64,000 nucleotides of DNA from assembly GCA_914767715.1 (NCBI GenBank), contig OU612067.1, positions 1,674,001 through 1,738,000 of the forward strand, given 5' to 3'. The notes under the pieces were generated by a model. The model made no database searches and was not told where the DNA came from. It was given only the letters and a program-made list of their open reading frames with translations. The position numbers and the translations under genes are program-made. The stretch comes from Membranipora membranacea. Its lineage: Eukaryota; Bryozoa; Gymnolaemata; Cheilostomatida; Membraniporidae. Position 1 is the stretch's first letter, and each line of letters starts with the position of its first letter. Below, piece by piece: positions 1 to 20,960 of the stretch.

Positions 1-935
1 TTATGCCTTGTCATATTTCCTTCCCGGGGGTTATTTTAAAATCATTAGACCAACTTGCTATAGGCGTGATGTAACGTCTACGTGGCATTCCACAAATAAC
101 GCTACTCTCCGCTCTCACAGACTACAAATATCTGGTTTGGCTCGTAACAATCGTCAGATTTATCCACCTCAATCTAAATCCTTGAGATTACAGGTTACGG
201 GTAATTGTAGGCCAATTTATTTACCTAACAATCAGGCAAGCCTGTCATTAGGGCACAGTAATATCAGGTTAGGACTGGCTTCTTTTTAGCGTTTATCTCC
301 TCAAATTTTATATATTCTAAACAAATTACTCAATATGTTGTCTGAGATAAGAATCTCTTCATATAAAACTAGTTTATGACCCGTGAAAAAAATCATCGAA
401 ACATGAATAGTGAGGCTATACTTAATTCACCTCTAATCATCCTCTCTACAATACGTACCAGATTTCACCTTGAGGGAAATCTTAAAACCCGGCTGACACA
501 CTGCTGTGATCATATTATATACTTTTTGGCAATAATTACAAATTAGGCCCACACTCTGAATGGTCAGTGGTACTCATTACCCTAAAGTGAATAATTCAGA
601 TATACACTGAACAGCTGTGTATTTGGCTAACAGTACTAATTACAAAGTTTTACCTTGTTATCTGGTGCACATATCACATATGGTGTAATTAACAATGACC
701 GCCGCCGCCTCGGGCCCCTAGTCCGACTCCCAGGGCCCTTTATATCTCACCCCTCAAAACCATTCAGTCTCAACACAAATTAATGCATTGATATCAAGCC
801 TGATGTTACATGTTGCTGAGAGGTTTTTTGTGTGGAAAAACAGCTCATGTCTTTGGTAAATATGTGTCTGTCACTAAGCTAGGTGTCCGTCCGTCCACCT
901 TGTGCCTCTGTCTAATGTGTCTGCTGATGTTTTAG
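1..935 (+). other. Intron sequence of the SERCA gene, no exon recognised
   Basis: This stretch precedes a clear acceptor (tttag at 931-935) and should be the intron upstream of the first visible SERCA exon. I looked for the preceding SERCA coding segment (the stretch ending in EFGEQLSK in vertebrates) and did not find it, so the gene's 5' exons lie outside the window. The open frame at 8-289 has no recognisable domain and is treated as chance. Confidence 0.6.
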
Positions 936-9950
<9,015 letters not shown>

Positions 9951-12085
9951 TCATAACAATGTGCCCCCTATCTGCTTCCACCCCTTTTCTAGTGACCCCC
10001 CACTCTTCTCATATAGTGATGGGTACTGCTGTGAGGGTTTAACTCTACGCCCCTATCAGATTGTAATCATTATCATGAATAGTACTGTAACAAATACTAA
10101 ATCCGTATTACATCAGTGTGTTACACCCCTTGTGGTGTATTACACCCCTTGAGATGTATTACAAAAGGCATGCTGATATATGAGCATGTACTGCTTGTCT
10201 ATAGAGGTGTGAGCAGAATCTTGAGTATTGAAGCATTTTAATGTTGATAATATCTGGTCCTGGTCATTTAGTCAATCTTGTATTATTCCCTTCATTACCT
10301 CACTGTGTAATTAAATCTGTACCTACCCAACATCTAAAAACTCACTCACCGTCGCCGCTGTCACTGCTGACGCCGGGAGAGGTTGAGTACTAACTGTAAC
10401 TTATAGTTACGAAGCACACAAACACAACGTCTTTTCTGTGACGCATCAAGTCCTTATAGAATGTAGTATTTAGTAAAAAGTCTACTCTTGGGCTTAGGCT
10501 TGGATTCTTCTAGGCTTGAGGATAGTTTGTAATGTAATGTTGGTGCCGTTAGTAAAATACTGCAAAATTGATTGCATTTGAACCTTAGAAATATTACCCA
10601 TAGTTTATCATAGTGATAGTGGCAGCAGCGCAGCGGTAACATTACATTACAAGCTGTCCCTATAGTAAGGCTGATCATGTGACATCTCTGATCATGTGAC
10701 ATCGCTGATCATGTGACCAGACGGTTCAGATTCACATATTTATCCAACGTGTATATGCCTTGCTGATGACGAGAAGTAATGTATAATATTTTATATGCAA
10801 TTGTTTTGGATGCGACTTGAGGCATGGTTGGCTAAAAATGAGTTTTGACCATTCAAATACAAATTTTTCTATTGGAATTCAAAGTCCAGGATCTCTCAAG
10901 CTTCACTAATAATCACTGTGCAATTCTTTCTCGACTGCAGCCGGCCGATGGCGGCTAGCAGCTTTCATTTTAGTGATTTTGGGAATGAAGCAAGATATGT
11001 GGTGTTGTTAATATTTAGGAAATTTTCTGCTTTCTTGCTGCATGTTGAGTGTTTTGGTTATGAGTAAGAACGACCTTGTAAGAAATGTAAAATGTCTAAT
11101 CATATATCGATGGATATACTTTTTATATTAAGCCAATATAATGCTGTACATCACTAGTTATTTTGATAGTGTCAAGATATCGTCACTAAATGTAATTAAA
11201 ACATAAATATATTAATTTTCAAAAGAGAGCTAAGGCTCAAAGTTTACCTTTTCTTGCCAAGTGAAGTTATCCCTACCCACCACTCACATTCACCCCCTGA
11301 CATTATTAGGAGTGTTTACTTTAGCATGGTATGGTTGAGTGGATTGACACCCCTGACAGCTGGTGAATCTTTAGTGACAACCCTGTATCTGTGCTCTAAT
11401 CAAGGTAATCATGAGGTGTGTTACACATATTTACCGATCTGCATAGTATAAACTGGTGACAACCAAAATTCAGTACCCCCCCAACCACCCACAATCCCAT
11501 ATTCAATTTTCTATATTTCACTAAATCTAACTTGTAGTCTTCAATGCTTTTCTGTGTTAGCCTCGATTAGCTGCTTTGCTTTCTGGCTGGCGACAACTAG
11601 AGTGCTTTCCATGTACAGGAGCATTTAATTTTAACCTGCGGATCTACCTATGCACTGATTTTTTATGCTACCTATTTATAATCTGCAATTCATTATTGCA
11701 TTGCTTAGTATTATTTAGCCAACAAAATAATAAGCAAAAAGAGAAGGGCTTAGACCGAGTTTGGTCAATTTGCTTGCATTCTGAGTCGCTCCTGATCCTG
11801 ACTGCAACTGGAATGCAGGCAATTGGATTAAACTTGATCTAGGTAGGCTTCCGACACCCAAACTCTGTTTCAAACAATTCTGAGAGCTAAAATTAAGGGG
11901 GATTTTCCTGAAGCATAGATCTCCCCCCCCCCCCCCCCCCCAATCCAACACTGGAGCAATATGAAGAGGCTAAACTATTACTGTCTAATTACAATGTATG
12001 CTTGTGCTGTTGGAGCACCTGTTGATGTACTGTTGGAGCACCTGTTAATGTACTGAGATTAATACATGATGTGTATATTTGACAG
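9951..12085 (+). other. SERCA 3' UTR of the long form, or intron of the short-tail form
   Basis: No coding segment recognised. It holds a 17-base motif (ctgatcatgtgacatc type) in three copies near 10672-10718, a small inverted-repeat element at 11749-11843 and a run of 19 C at 11923-11941. A two-copy repeat (tactgttggagcacctgtt type) lies just before the alternative acceptor at 12085. Confidence 0.6.
11749..11843. mobile_element. Small foldback MITE, copy 1 of a two-copy family
   Basis: About 95 bases with ends that pair: the left end starts tagaccgagtttgg and the right end finishes ttaaacttgatcta. Read in reverse complement it aligns along its whole length with the element at 43344-43453, including the shared inner segment gcctgcattccagttgc. 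Confidence 0.7.
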
Positions 12086-12129
12086 GTGGACAGGCTGAGA
12101 TTGCTGCCATGAGTAAGAAGAGGCGTTGA
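12086..12129 (+). CDS. Candidate alternative SERCA C-terminal exon
   Basis: The last SERCA exon contains an internal donor after ARNYTEG (ACAGAAG|gtagcg at 9868). Splicing from there to the acceptor at 12081-12085 (gacag) continues in frame for GGQAEIAAMSKKRR and a TGA. This would swap the longer hydrophobic tail ([21 protein letters not shown] region, a likely extra membrane segment) for a short basic tail. The position matches the SERCA2a/2b and SERCA1a/1b tail switch of vertebrates. An AATAAA follows at 12853. Support is splice signals and frame only. Confidence 0.55.
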
Positions 12130-13205
12130 TCTGTGAGAGAGGATGTAAAGGTTTCGATAACGGCTTTCTAGTTGTGACTTATAACTCAGACCATTGAAGT
12201 GGTTTTCTTCCCCTTTGTTATGAATGAGTGTAAATTATGTAGAATGCTCCGCTTTTGTTGTTACTGGAGGCCTGTTGTATTCTCGTAATTATTATTTTCT
12301 CTCTAAATCTTTCCATATTAGGAAGTAGGTAGTAGAATTTGTAGAGTTTCTGAAAGCCGATTGACTGCATATTGATTATCTATGTGCAGACTGTGCTGTG
12401 GTTATATTATTGCTCTCGATGGGACGGGAGTCGTATAAAGTGGGTGTAGATAAATCCACGCCATTAGAGACTAATTATTGGTAGTCGTTGCTCCTGCGGG
12501 TCAAATTTACAGTATTTATAGCCCTGTAAACATAGCCATAACGCTGCAGGCTTACTGGCATTGCTAAAATGGATTATGAGTACAGAGCTATTAGACTTTT
12601 AATGAATGGCCCAGATATTTGCTCCACGAGATTAACTTGCAACAAATAGGTACTTACTCTTTATATTGAATGATTTGGATGCAAAATTGATGATATTATG
12701 TATTCTGGTAGTTAATCCCGGACTCTCTCCCTGTTACATGTAGAGAGAGAATCCATTGAACCCTATTAACTTAGTTTGTGTTATACTTTTATTTTCTCAT
12801 GAAATGTGATGCAGTTAAAGCCATTATTATTATTTTTGGTTTCTGTGATGAGAATAAAATTGATGACCAAACATCACACTTGGTATTATATTGTTAATGT
12901 GTAATAGCTGTTTGTAGGCTATGGTTTTCATGGCCTTATAAGAAAACGTAATTAAAGGTAAAATTCACTCTTTGTTGAAATTGAATATTAAAATGAGCAA
13001 GAATACAGTGGTCATGGTACGCAGAAATGCTAAAGATTTGCTATACACTTACTAGCCAGGGATAGTTCTACAGGCATACTTTATGAATGCGTTTAATATA
13101 GAATGAAGATGCATGTATTTATGTAAACATGTCTTTTCTGGCTTACTTGGTTGTGAGCAACCCGTATTATATTTTGTCGACAAGTGTCCAGTTTAACGCA
13201 TCAAG
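12130..13205. other. Intergenic region between convergent SERCA and C-type lectin genes
   Basis: No coding exon recognised. It contains a plausible SERCA polyadenylation signal AATAAA at 12853-12858. The lectin 3' end approaches from the right on the minus strand. Confidence 0.55.
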
Positions 13206-14697
13206 CTATCCTTGTAGCACTGTGGAAGTCACTCGATGGCATTCCGAGTTATTCTTACATGTAGAGTTTCTCTCACAGAAGAAGCCGCTGTATTTCTCCC
13301 CGACCGATTTGAGCTCTTGGCAGTCAGCGTCGTTCCAGTAGTAGTCTGGTCTCATACCAGATTGGCCATGTACGATTTCTATACAATCTCCGTGTGTGGT
13401 CCATCTACGGCTGGGCTGTCCTCTCGCCCAGTGGGTTACCGTTATCTCCCCTGTCCTCAGACCAGACCAGGTCCACTGGGTATGTTCTAGTCTCCCTCCG
13501 ATCCAATATCTCGACAGGGAATTCCAACCTGTAACAGAGATTCTAATGATGCACTTTTGAGAGCATTTACCACCAGTAGGATTTATGTTTAAAAGTACAA
13601 TAGCTTTCTGGTATCCTCAAAAGGCCTGGTGAATTCTATCAGGTCATCAATAGGAACAATAATGACAAAATAAATTCTGATAGAATGTATACACCTGTTA
13701 GACACCTGTTAGACACCTGTTAGACGTGCACCAGCACATGACTACACAGTATGTTGTAACTGCTTATCAATCCTTCATGCAGTAGATGTTCGCTAGGCTT
13801 AGAAATATTGATTTCGTGCAGTTCAAGATTGGCGCAAAAGTTCCAATAAAATTAGAATTTCTTTTGACTGAGTTTTAGATTTAAACCCTACATTTTAATT
13901 TTTTGAAGCATCTCTAGCAGGGGCATCAACTTCCTAATGAATATATTCATCTACTGATGACACTTGATACATGATAAAAGTTTCTTCATTTTTACTATTT
14001 GAGACATCATATGCACATACCTCCATATTTCATCTGTTTCTTTAACCACTTTATTGACTTGAGAGAATCAAATGTAGCCAGGTAAGCTCCCTCACTTTCA
14101 CAAGCATATTTAGCCCCAAACCAATCTGTTGAGGTTGTGTTCTCCTTGAAGCATGTTCGAGAGCGAGGATTCAATGTGTACATCTCCGGACATTCTGCAA
14201 AAGTAACAAATATTTGTGAAAAAAAACTTAGGAGAAAACCTAAAGAACGCACAGTCTCAAGGGCGCATTTTATTAATAACGACCTACTCGACTCGAATGA
14301 CTTATCACCAGTGCTGTCTCTGGCATAGCTCAAAAGAAGGCACTCTCTACTCACCAAAGTCTGTTGTGTGGATATGTTTAGGTTCATCATGGCTATGGTT
14401 ATGTCCGTGTATCGTGTGATTCTTGAAGTGTCTGTAATCTTTTCTCGACTCTTCAAAGTGGGCATCATAAGACAGGACCATTACAAAACAGTAGAGAACA
14501 ATAGACAGAAGAGCTAGCGTCAGCACTGCGTTACAGAGAACAGTCCACCGAAGCGCAGGAGTCCTCCATCTACTCTTGTTACTTTCCTTACTGTAGTTCT
14601 CCTCCAGTGTGAGGTCAGAGAACTTACTGCGCCAATCCTTCTCAGGGTCAGCGCTTGCTGCCTCAGTAGTTGACTGTTGTGGAACTGATACAGACAT
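13206..14697 (-). CDS. Type II membrane protein with a C-type lectin-like domain
   Basis: Three exons on the minus strand: 14355-14697, 14021-14194, 13206-13528; 279 residues. Residues 1-50 are a polar cytosolic tail and 51-77 a single membrane segment (TVLCNAVLTLALLSIVLYC). A His-rich stalk (HGHNHSHDEPKHIH) follows, and a complete CTLD covers about 116-265. CTLD marks: ECPEMY start, CF..., the WIGG core, QWTWSG, HWARGQPS (Ca2+-site region, with Ser after QP), GDC, YYWNDADC (the WND motif) and FFCERN. WND and the QP region suggest possible Ca2+-dependent sugar binding, but QPS is not a textbook QPD or EPN. A GTAAGA right after CERNST could act as a donor, so the last 14 residues are less certain. 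The ligand is unknown. Confidence 0.88.
13691..13726. repeat. 12-bp triplicate (cacctgttagac)
   Basis: Three direct copies of a 12-base unit in the intron between CTLD exons 2 and 3. Confidence 0.8.
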
Positions 14698-16069
14698 TAC
14701 AAATTAAGTGTGATGTTTAATTCACGAGAGTTGGAGCTTGAATGTGGATTGCATCTCATTTTTATCTTATATATATACCAATGAAGATTTGTTTTTGTCC
14801 TTTCGTAGGAATAGACGTTTAGCAAAATTCTTGGAAGAACCATGTTGAGCCTGGAACGACAAGCCCTGTTTACTATAAATTGACAGCTACAAGGAAAGAA
14901 ATCTGTGATAGACATAATATAACAAAATTATTTAATGATCTTCACATAAGGAATAACGGCTATACAATATCTAGACCTGGGCATTAGATTATTTTCTTGT
15001 TGACACAACCAATCTGAAGTCTACTTGTCAAATGTACCACTGGTAAACAAATCGACAAAGACAATATCCATTTCAAAATTGTTTAATGATCTAAGATGTC
15101 CTTCATTTCAAAAATTCAAAAATTCAAAAGTTGTTTTCTGGCACAATAATTTGTTGAGAATTAGTGTTGAGAATAAGTGTCTGCTGATGTTAGTGGGCTA
15201 AAATATTTAGCGCAGTAAATTCTAGAGACTATTCAGCTTTTGTGTCACATCTGATGTCGTACCCCTGTACCCCAGTTGTTGTATTTATAATATTTATTCA
15301 TCGGTGACAATCATGTCAGCAGTTAAGAACTACTCTGTTGCTGAGAGTGAGTTAGTGTAAGTGTTCAAACTCTGCCCACAACTGAGGTTGACAAAGTAAT
15401 GCACTTACCAGTAAGTAACACAGTCAGAGTTTTATCAGGCCAATGTAGAGAGGATGAATTTCATGGTAACTCATGAGATTAATTTTTCATGACAATCATG
15501 ACTTGTCTTCCCCTTAATCGATAAATAATGCTGAGGCGAACTTGGAAAGAATTGAACATCAATAACCAGGATAGAAGTTTGTCGAATATTCACAATAATA
15601 AGATTCCTTTATTATGTACAGGCTATGACTAGAATAAGGCAAAAAATGACAGCTTTATGTAAAAACTCATAACAGAATATAATGTAATATAATGATCACA
15701 ATGAGAAGTGGAGAGGAGCACCTGTAAGAGCTGATGACATAGTGAGCGGACTGGTAAATGAAGCTAAGCTCATAGCTGAGGAGGGGTCAGCTGAAGGTCG
15801 CGATGAGGTGTTATATGTAGAGAATGAGCTGCCAGCTGACGACAATCCGACCAAACGTCTGTAACAAATCAGAACATAACCAGTTATCTACGAGCATAGC
15901 ACAATCAGAGAGCAGAGAGTGGGTCGACACTCATATTTATTATATGACTTTTTGTAGAGACGTCATCATCAAACAGGTGCTCGCCTTTCACATACATGAA
16001 CACTGCTTCCATATATGTCAAGGGCTATTTACATATATTATTTGTATCTGCATATAGATATGTTTTTTT
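14698..16069. other. Intergenic, nothing recognised
   Basis: Upstream flank of the lectin gene and downstream flank of the homeobox gene, both on the minus strand. No domain-bearing frame, array or element seen. Confidence 0.5.
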
Positions 16070-18237
16070 CTAAACTAACCTAGTCTGCGGTTCTATATTA
16101 GTCTTCTCTAATCTTTTATCTTTAGCTCTTCTGTTCTGAAACCAGATTTTTATCTGAGTCTCTGTCAGATGAAGTAAATCTGCCAACTCAAATCTAAATG
16201 ATAACAATACACCTTAATTAGAAAAAGGCCATAGTATTAGACTGTACAAAAAGTAAGAATGATGACCAAAACTAGTCAACACCCATTGATGTGCCTATAT
16301 CAGTATACAATCAGCGAGCTCAGAATATAATCTATCACACTGACAATATACTGCATTTGTTTGCCGATGAAGAGCAATAAGTTACAGAGCGGTGTTGTCA
16401 CCTAACAAGGTGTGTACATAATAAATCTTTGCAGAGATAGTTTGGTCAACTGTATCACTCTTTGAGTTCTAGTGGCAGAGCTTAGATGATAACTATGAGA
16501 CGGTGCGGAAAAATATCTCCAGCAGCTGTTCATTTACTCATTGATTATTAATGTATGAGTAGATATATATTAATTATTACCTCCTCGCTCTGGTGATATA
16601 TTCTGTTCTGCCGTATTCTAACTCTAGACTGAGAGTTTGCTCACTAGAGAATGTGGTTCTCTGTCTTCTGCTGCTACTCCCCCCTCCTCCGTTCTCTCTG
16701 CGATGTCCCTGCTTCTTTTTTTGCACTACAATTATCAGAAATCAGCAAATAACACCAACCACCCAACTGATAGAATGTAGATGTGTGCTCGTTGTAACAT
16801 GAGCTTAGCCTGGTCTATCAAATCAACGTAGCCAATTTAGTTTGCAAGATGTAATTGTGCTATGCTTGATGAGTGTTGAATTGAAAAAAAATTAAGTTTT
16901 AGAGTTTTTTGTGAGTAAACATGCTGTATGCTGGCTTAGGTATCAAGCTTCTAAAATGTTATCAAATTATTATAATATGTCATTAAGAAGAATGTTATAC
17001 TTACACAGCGATGCCAGTGGCTCTAACGTACGATGAGTCGATGACATCATATAGTTATTACCATTGGAGTAATATGTAGGATGATTAACCGCGGCGGCAG
17101 ACATAGGGTTAGACTGAGAAGGATTTATAATCGATGGCTGATACGGAACCAGAGCGTTAGTTGTAGGGGGATGACTCACATGTCCCGGTGTGAAATATTC
17201 TATATATTATATAAAATAAATAAACTAGTATTAAATCCTGTGATCTTCAGACTAATTAGCCAAACTTCAAATTTCGCTAATTCAATATTAGAAAATCCGC
17301 TAAAATTTATTTCGGAATATCAAAAGTATTTTTTACAATATTCATGATGATAGCTTTAGCCTATTATTGCAGTTCCAAAAATAGAAATTCAAACATTATA
17401 TATTTAAAACGGTGAACTCGACATTTATTGGCCAGGTAGCCAAATCTAAATTTGTGCTTATTTTCATCTGGTAAAAACAGAGACGTATGATCAGTGGACA
17501 CTTCTCTTTCTGTGATTTTGTTACCGTAGTATAAGACCTAACAATGACTTACTATGAGGGGGAGACTGAGGTAGGAGATGGTTTGGCTGGTATGTAGATA
17601 ACTGGTTATTATCATAAGAAGGTATGACTGAGTTGTGTATAACAGCGTTCTGTATTTGTCTGGTATAAAAATTCCCTGTTTGATGGTCCGCCGCTGTCGG
17701 TAAAATCTACAAACAATCAAACAGATAGAGTAAGACAATGCACAACAAGCACAAAAAAAAAGCCTATGTACGCGGTTAGACTCTTTCCGGCACCCTGAAA
17801 AATATTACAGCTGCAGCAGAAACAAAGCTTGACCTCGGCTCACCAGTGTCTCACTCAGATTTATATTTATCACAAGATAGGTTATCTTCAGGTCAATAAT
17901 TGGAGAAAAAAGCCCTTTTTATCTGGCTTATTAATTATCCAATCAGAGACAGTCTTACCTTATAAGGACTGAATGAGGAGTTATTGTTGTTATTATTGTT
18001 TATATTATGAGAATAGTCTATACTAAAGCCTGATACATCTGTGTTAATCATCGGAGTCGTTGGTACTTGTTGATGTTGATAATTTATCGCTGAGTTATTT
18101 ATAATGTCAGTAGATGAGTTATTATTTGTACTTGGAGAGGATAACTCCTGATTATGACTAGATGCTGACTTTGTAGGAGTTGAGGTCAGATTGTGATCGA
18201 GCTGATCAGGTATATACTCTGTGATCGTCAGTGTCAT
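16070..18237 (-). CDS. ro-like: Rough-like ANTP-class homeodomain transcription factor
   Basis: Five coding exons on the minus strand: 17959-18237, 17553-17706, 17005-17199, 16581-16725, 16070-16193. All phases match, giving 298 residues. Residues 1-210 are rich in Asn, Ser, Pro and Gln (poly-Asn near 75-85), as in many transcription factor N-termini. The homeodomain spans about 228-287: [19 protein letters not shown], then [20 protein letters not shown] (Trp48) and [12 protein letters not shown]. The combination [33 protein letters not shown] is what I recall for Drosophila rough; Msx has RAKAKR instead. An intron splits homeodomain codon 31. Only about 11 residues follow the homeodomain. 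The start Met is the first in the exon after a strong acceptor (tttatcttgcag), and upstream exon sequence is taken as 5' UTR. Homeodomain certain, subfamily likely. Confidence 0.9.
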
Positions 18238-18597
18238 ATCTAACACTATATTGTGACTGCAAGATAAAACAGATACTGAGGGTGAGACAAGGATACAATT
18301 TGAAGGTGGATACACCTTTAATGAAAACTGAATGAAGATGGTGCGGAAAAGATCTCTTGCAAGTAAACCACAAGAGATATACAGGATGTTTCAAGATGAA
18401 TTTAATTTTTTTATTCATTTATTGACAACAATCAACATCATTACAATAGCAAATTGCAAATAGCGATTATAAATACCAGTTGTTAAGTCAGTTTTGGTAT
18501 TTCATTCATAAAAGTAAACTGAAAGCAATAACTATAAATACTTGAAATTAACTTATTTGATTATTAATTAATATTTTATAGCGTTAAACGTAATTAC

Positions 18598-18690
18598 CTG
18601 ATTATTGTGGGACCTAAACTCAAATTGCTGATGCTGAATGATGGCTGTGTTACAACGGCTGTCCGAGCGCAAATCTCAAATTGTTATGAG
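18598..18690 (-). other. Probable 5' UTR exon of the homeobox gene
   Basis: Begins roughly 25-30 bases after a TATA box and ends at a donor, CAG|gtaatt (18598/18597). It would join the acceptor before the first coding exon at 18256. The transcription start is estimated, not seen. Confidence 0.45.
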
Positions 18691-18712
18691 CTCAATTAAT
18701 TCAGGATCTTCT

Positions 18713-18719
18713 TTTTATA
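18713..18719 (-). promoter_or_regulatory. TATA box of the homeobox gene
   Basis: TATAAAA on the minus strand, at the right distance upstream of the putative first exon. Confidence 0.5.
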
Positions 18720-19602
18720 CCAGATGATTTATAGTCTAAAATCATCAGGTGTCTTACTGCGATGCTGTGAACGTGTAGAATGCACATTTTTGTAATGCAG
18801 TACACACAAGCGCTATGTGCAGCATAAACGCTTCAACACAATGAAGGAGTTAATTGATTAAAAAATGCTAAATTGTTCTCATGCGGGTTCGAAGAAAGAA
18901 CAATTTTTAATTTTTATTTTTATTGCACCATCTTGGACGGTTATTCAGCAAAACAGAACTGTAAACTAATGCACGAGTCTCGCCCAGGAGCCCAATAACA
19001 ATCAGTTACCTCTCTGCGTCACGGTCCGATACAGACTGAGATCTACAGTACACATCGACCAAGAATAGAATATCTAATATCTAATCTGGACCAAATTATG
19101 GCATATGGCTGCAGTGTTTGTGGCGATATTGGACAGCGCAGGGCCTTAGCAGACTGGTGGGCGAGCCAGGAGCCAGAGTATAACACATATACTTCTTTGT
19201 TTGACCTATTATGTCAGACCAAGGAGTTTAACTCCTTGGTCTGACATAAAACTCTCCTCATTAATCTGTCTGTCATAACAAGTCAACTTAACTAGTAAAC
19301 TTTACAAACGGACAATTAGAAATTTTATTGATATTATGCCATTTATTATGATGAGCTTTTTAATTTCTACCTATTGACCATTTGAGATACAGTTAACATG
19401 ATGAAACTGAGAAGAAATGTGAGAGAAACAAGCAACACTGAAATTTTAAAATTGTGCTATAAAATCAAAAAAACTTTTAATGTATCAAAATTTAAAGCCT
19501 TGAATCAGCCGAGTAGATTATCTGGGAAAATCCTTCACACACTTGATGTGAATGAAAATGTGTAAATAGTCTCTTTTGTTTTTGTTAAGAAGATGATTAA
19601 CA
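18720..19602. other. Intergenic region with one perfect 41-base palindrome
   Basis: Upstream of the homeobox gene. Apart from the inverted repeat at 19209-19249 and A/T-rich sequence I see nothing coding. Confidence 0.5.
19209..19249. repeat. Perfect inverted repeat, 20-base arms, 1-base loop
   Basis: The left arm starts ttatgtcagacc and contains caaggagtt; the right arm is its exact reverse complement. The central core aaggagt...actcctt recurs in palindromes at 27344-27369 and 61099-61116. Confidence 0.97.
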
Positions 19603-19821
19603 TTAAAGAGGCCGACAATAGATTATAGGTGCTCCGAGGTCTCTATAGTGAAGCACCTGGGTAGCTGTGAGAGCTATGAGACAGAGACGCAATGAAGAGA
19701 ACTCTCCGTATAGACTCAGCCTTGTGTCATTATCGTAACCTTGTGGAGAAGATTCACAGATTATGGCATCATACTGTGACAAAGCTTCACACCTGATGGA
19801 GTCACAGAGATTACAAAGCAT
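19603..19821 (-). CDS. Unassigned 72-codon open frame, possible exon or small gene
   Basis: ATG-initiated minus-strand frame starting MLCNLCDSIRCEALSQYD and ending IIYCRPL. It is Cys/Leu-rich, with no domain I recognise. It lies between the ATG4 3' end and the homeobox promoter. Codon composition looks somewhat more exon-like than its flanks, but nothing else supports it. Confidence 0.2.
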   Translation of the reverse strand: MLCNLCDSIRCEALSQYDAIICESSPQGYDNDTRLSLYGEFSSLRLCLIALTATQVLHYRDLGAPIIYCRPL

Positions 19822-20960
19822 TACAAAATAATCTCACCGAACAGTTTGATTATTTCTTATATAGACAGATGTGTGTAGCTTATGTAGATTACACAATATA
19901 ACTACACTGTCTCACAGGTCAGCTTCATAGCAGGTGTGAAGGGGGTCAGGTAAAATACCAAAACCCCACCTGCTTGAGGAGAAATTACAGCAGCACTGCT
20001 AATTCTTTAATTTCTGATTAATTTGAGGTAAAACTGTATACAGTGATTATTTTACGATGAAATGCGGATTTGAAGTGTAAATAACCTCAATCTGTACATA
20101 TATGTAACCCTCTACTCCAGCAGCAGCAGTGTGAGACACGCAAACTGTAATATTTTAGTTATGTGAGAATAATGTAAGATAAAGACAATTTTATTTGTCA
20201 ATTCTGACAAAGGTCTACAAATCTAATTTGAATTTTTCTTGATGAAAAAATTAAGGAAGTAACAAACTGCCTCCTCTTCTCCCTCTCTGACTTTCGTGTT
20301 AAAATTAATGTGAATAGAAAAATAAAAGATGATATAAGCAGCAAGCAAAACACCTCGAGGCAAGTTGTGGAAGTTTGACACATACACAGGATTATGGGTT
20401 AGTGACAACACTGACTACTGCTCTGAGAGATCACATTGTAAGGTATCTGGGGTAATTATATGTGAAGAGGGGGATCTGGTATATATAACATATATGGATG
20501 GGGATGGAAGAGAATGGGGCCTGAGGGAAAGTGAGACAGGGAGGAGGGGAGGGGCGCTGCAAGTTGAAATAATACATAAGGCAGTGTTACGTGTGTTTTG
20601 AGTAGCACTGCACAAAAAATATATTAATCCTCATCCCCAGGTCAACAAATGAACAATCTAAAATCTGCATATAAGTTATAAGTTGGGCTAATGGCTTACA
20701 ATGAAACTATTTCAGTTAATTTAGATACTTTTGATGCAGAAAAAGTCGGCCACAAAAAGAGGAAGGCTGATCTAAGTGTTATGTAAGTTTGTAATGACGA
20801 GTTTTCACACCAGTGTTACCCCATGATAATATAGTATAGTATAGTATACCTGGTGATTATACAAAGGTAAAAACCTTCCATATTATCAATACCTGAATAT
20901 GTAGACTAGAGAGATATGTATGTTAGACTTACTCAGCTAAGGGGGATGTGGTGTTTACTG
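19822..20960. other. Region downstream of ATG4, nothing firmly recognised
   Basis: Contains a plus-strand open frame at 20365-20601 (starts MWKFDTYTGLWVSD) with no recognised domain, judged probably non-coding. Confidence 0.4.

Noticed and set aside
8-289. Open frame of 93 codons at the left edge
   Set aside because: No domain, lies in what should be a SERCA intron, and does not match the expected upstream SERCA exon.
16070-18237. Msx assignment for the homeobox gene
   Set aside because: Msx has RAKAKRLQ after helix 3 and lacks [12 protein letters not shown] and RRFELA, which fit rough better.
20365-20601. Plus-strand 78-codon frame starting MWKFDTYTGLWVSD
   Set aside because: No recognised family, ends in low-complexity Gly/Arg sequence, no splice context or neighbour supports it.
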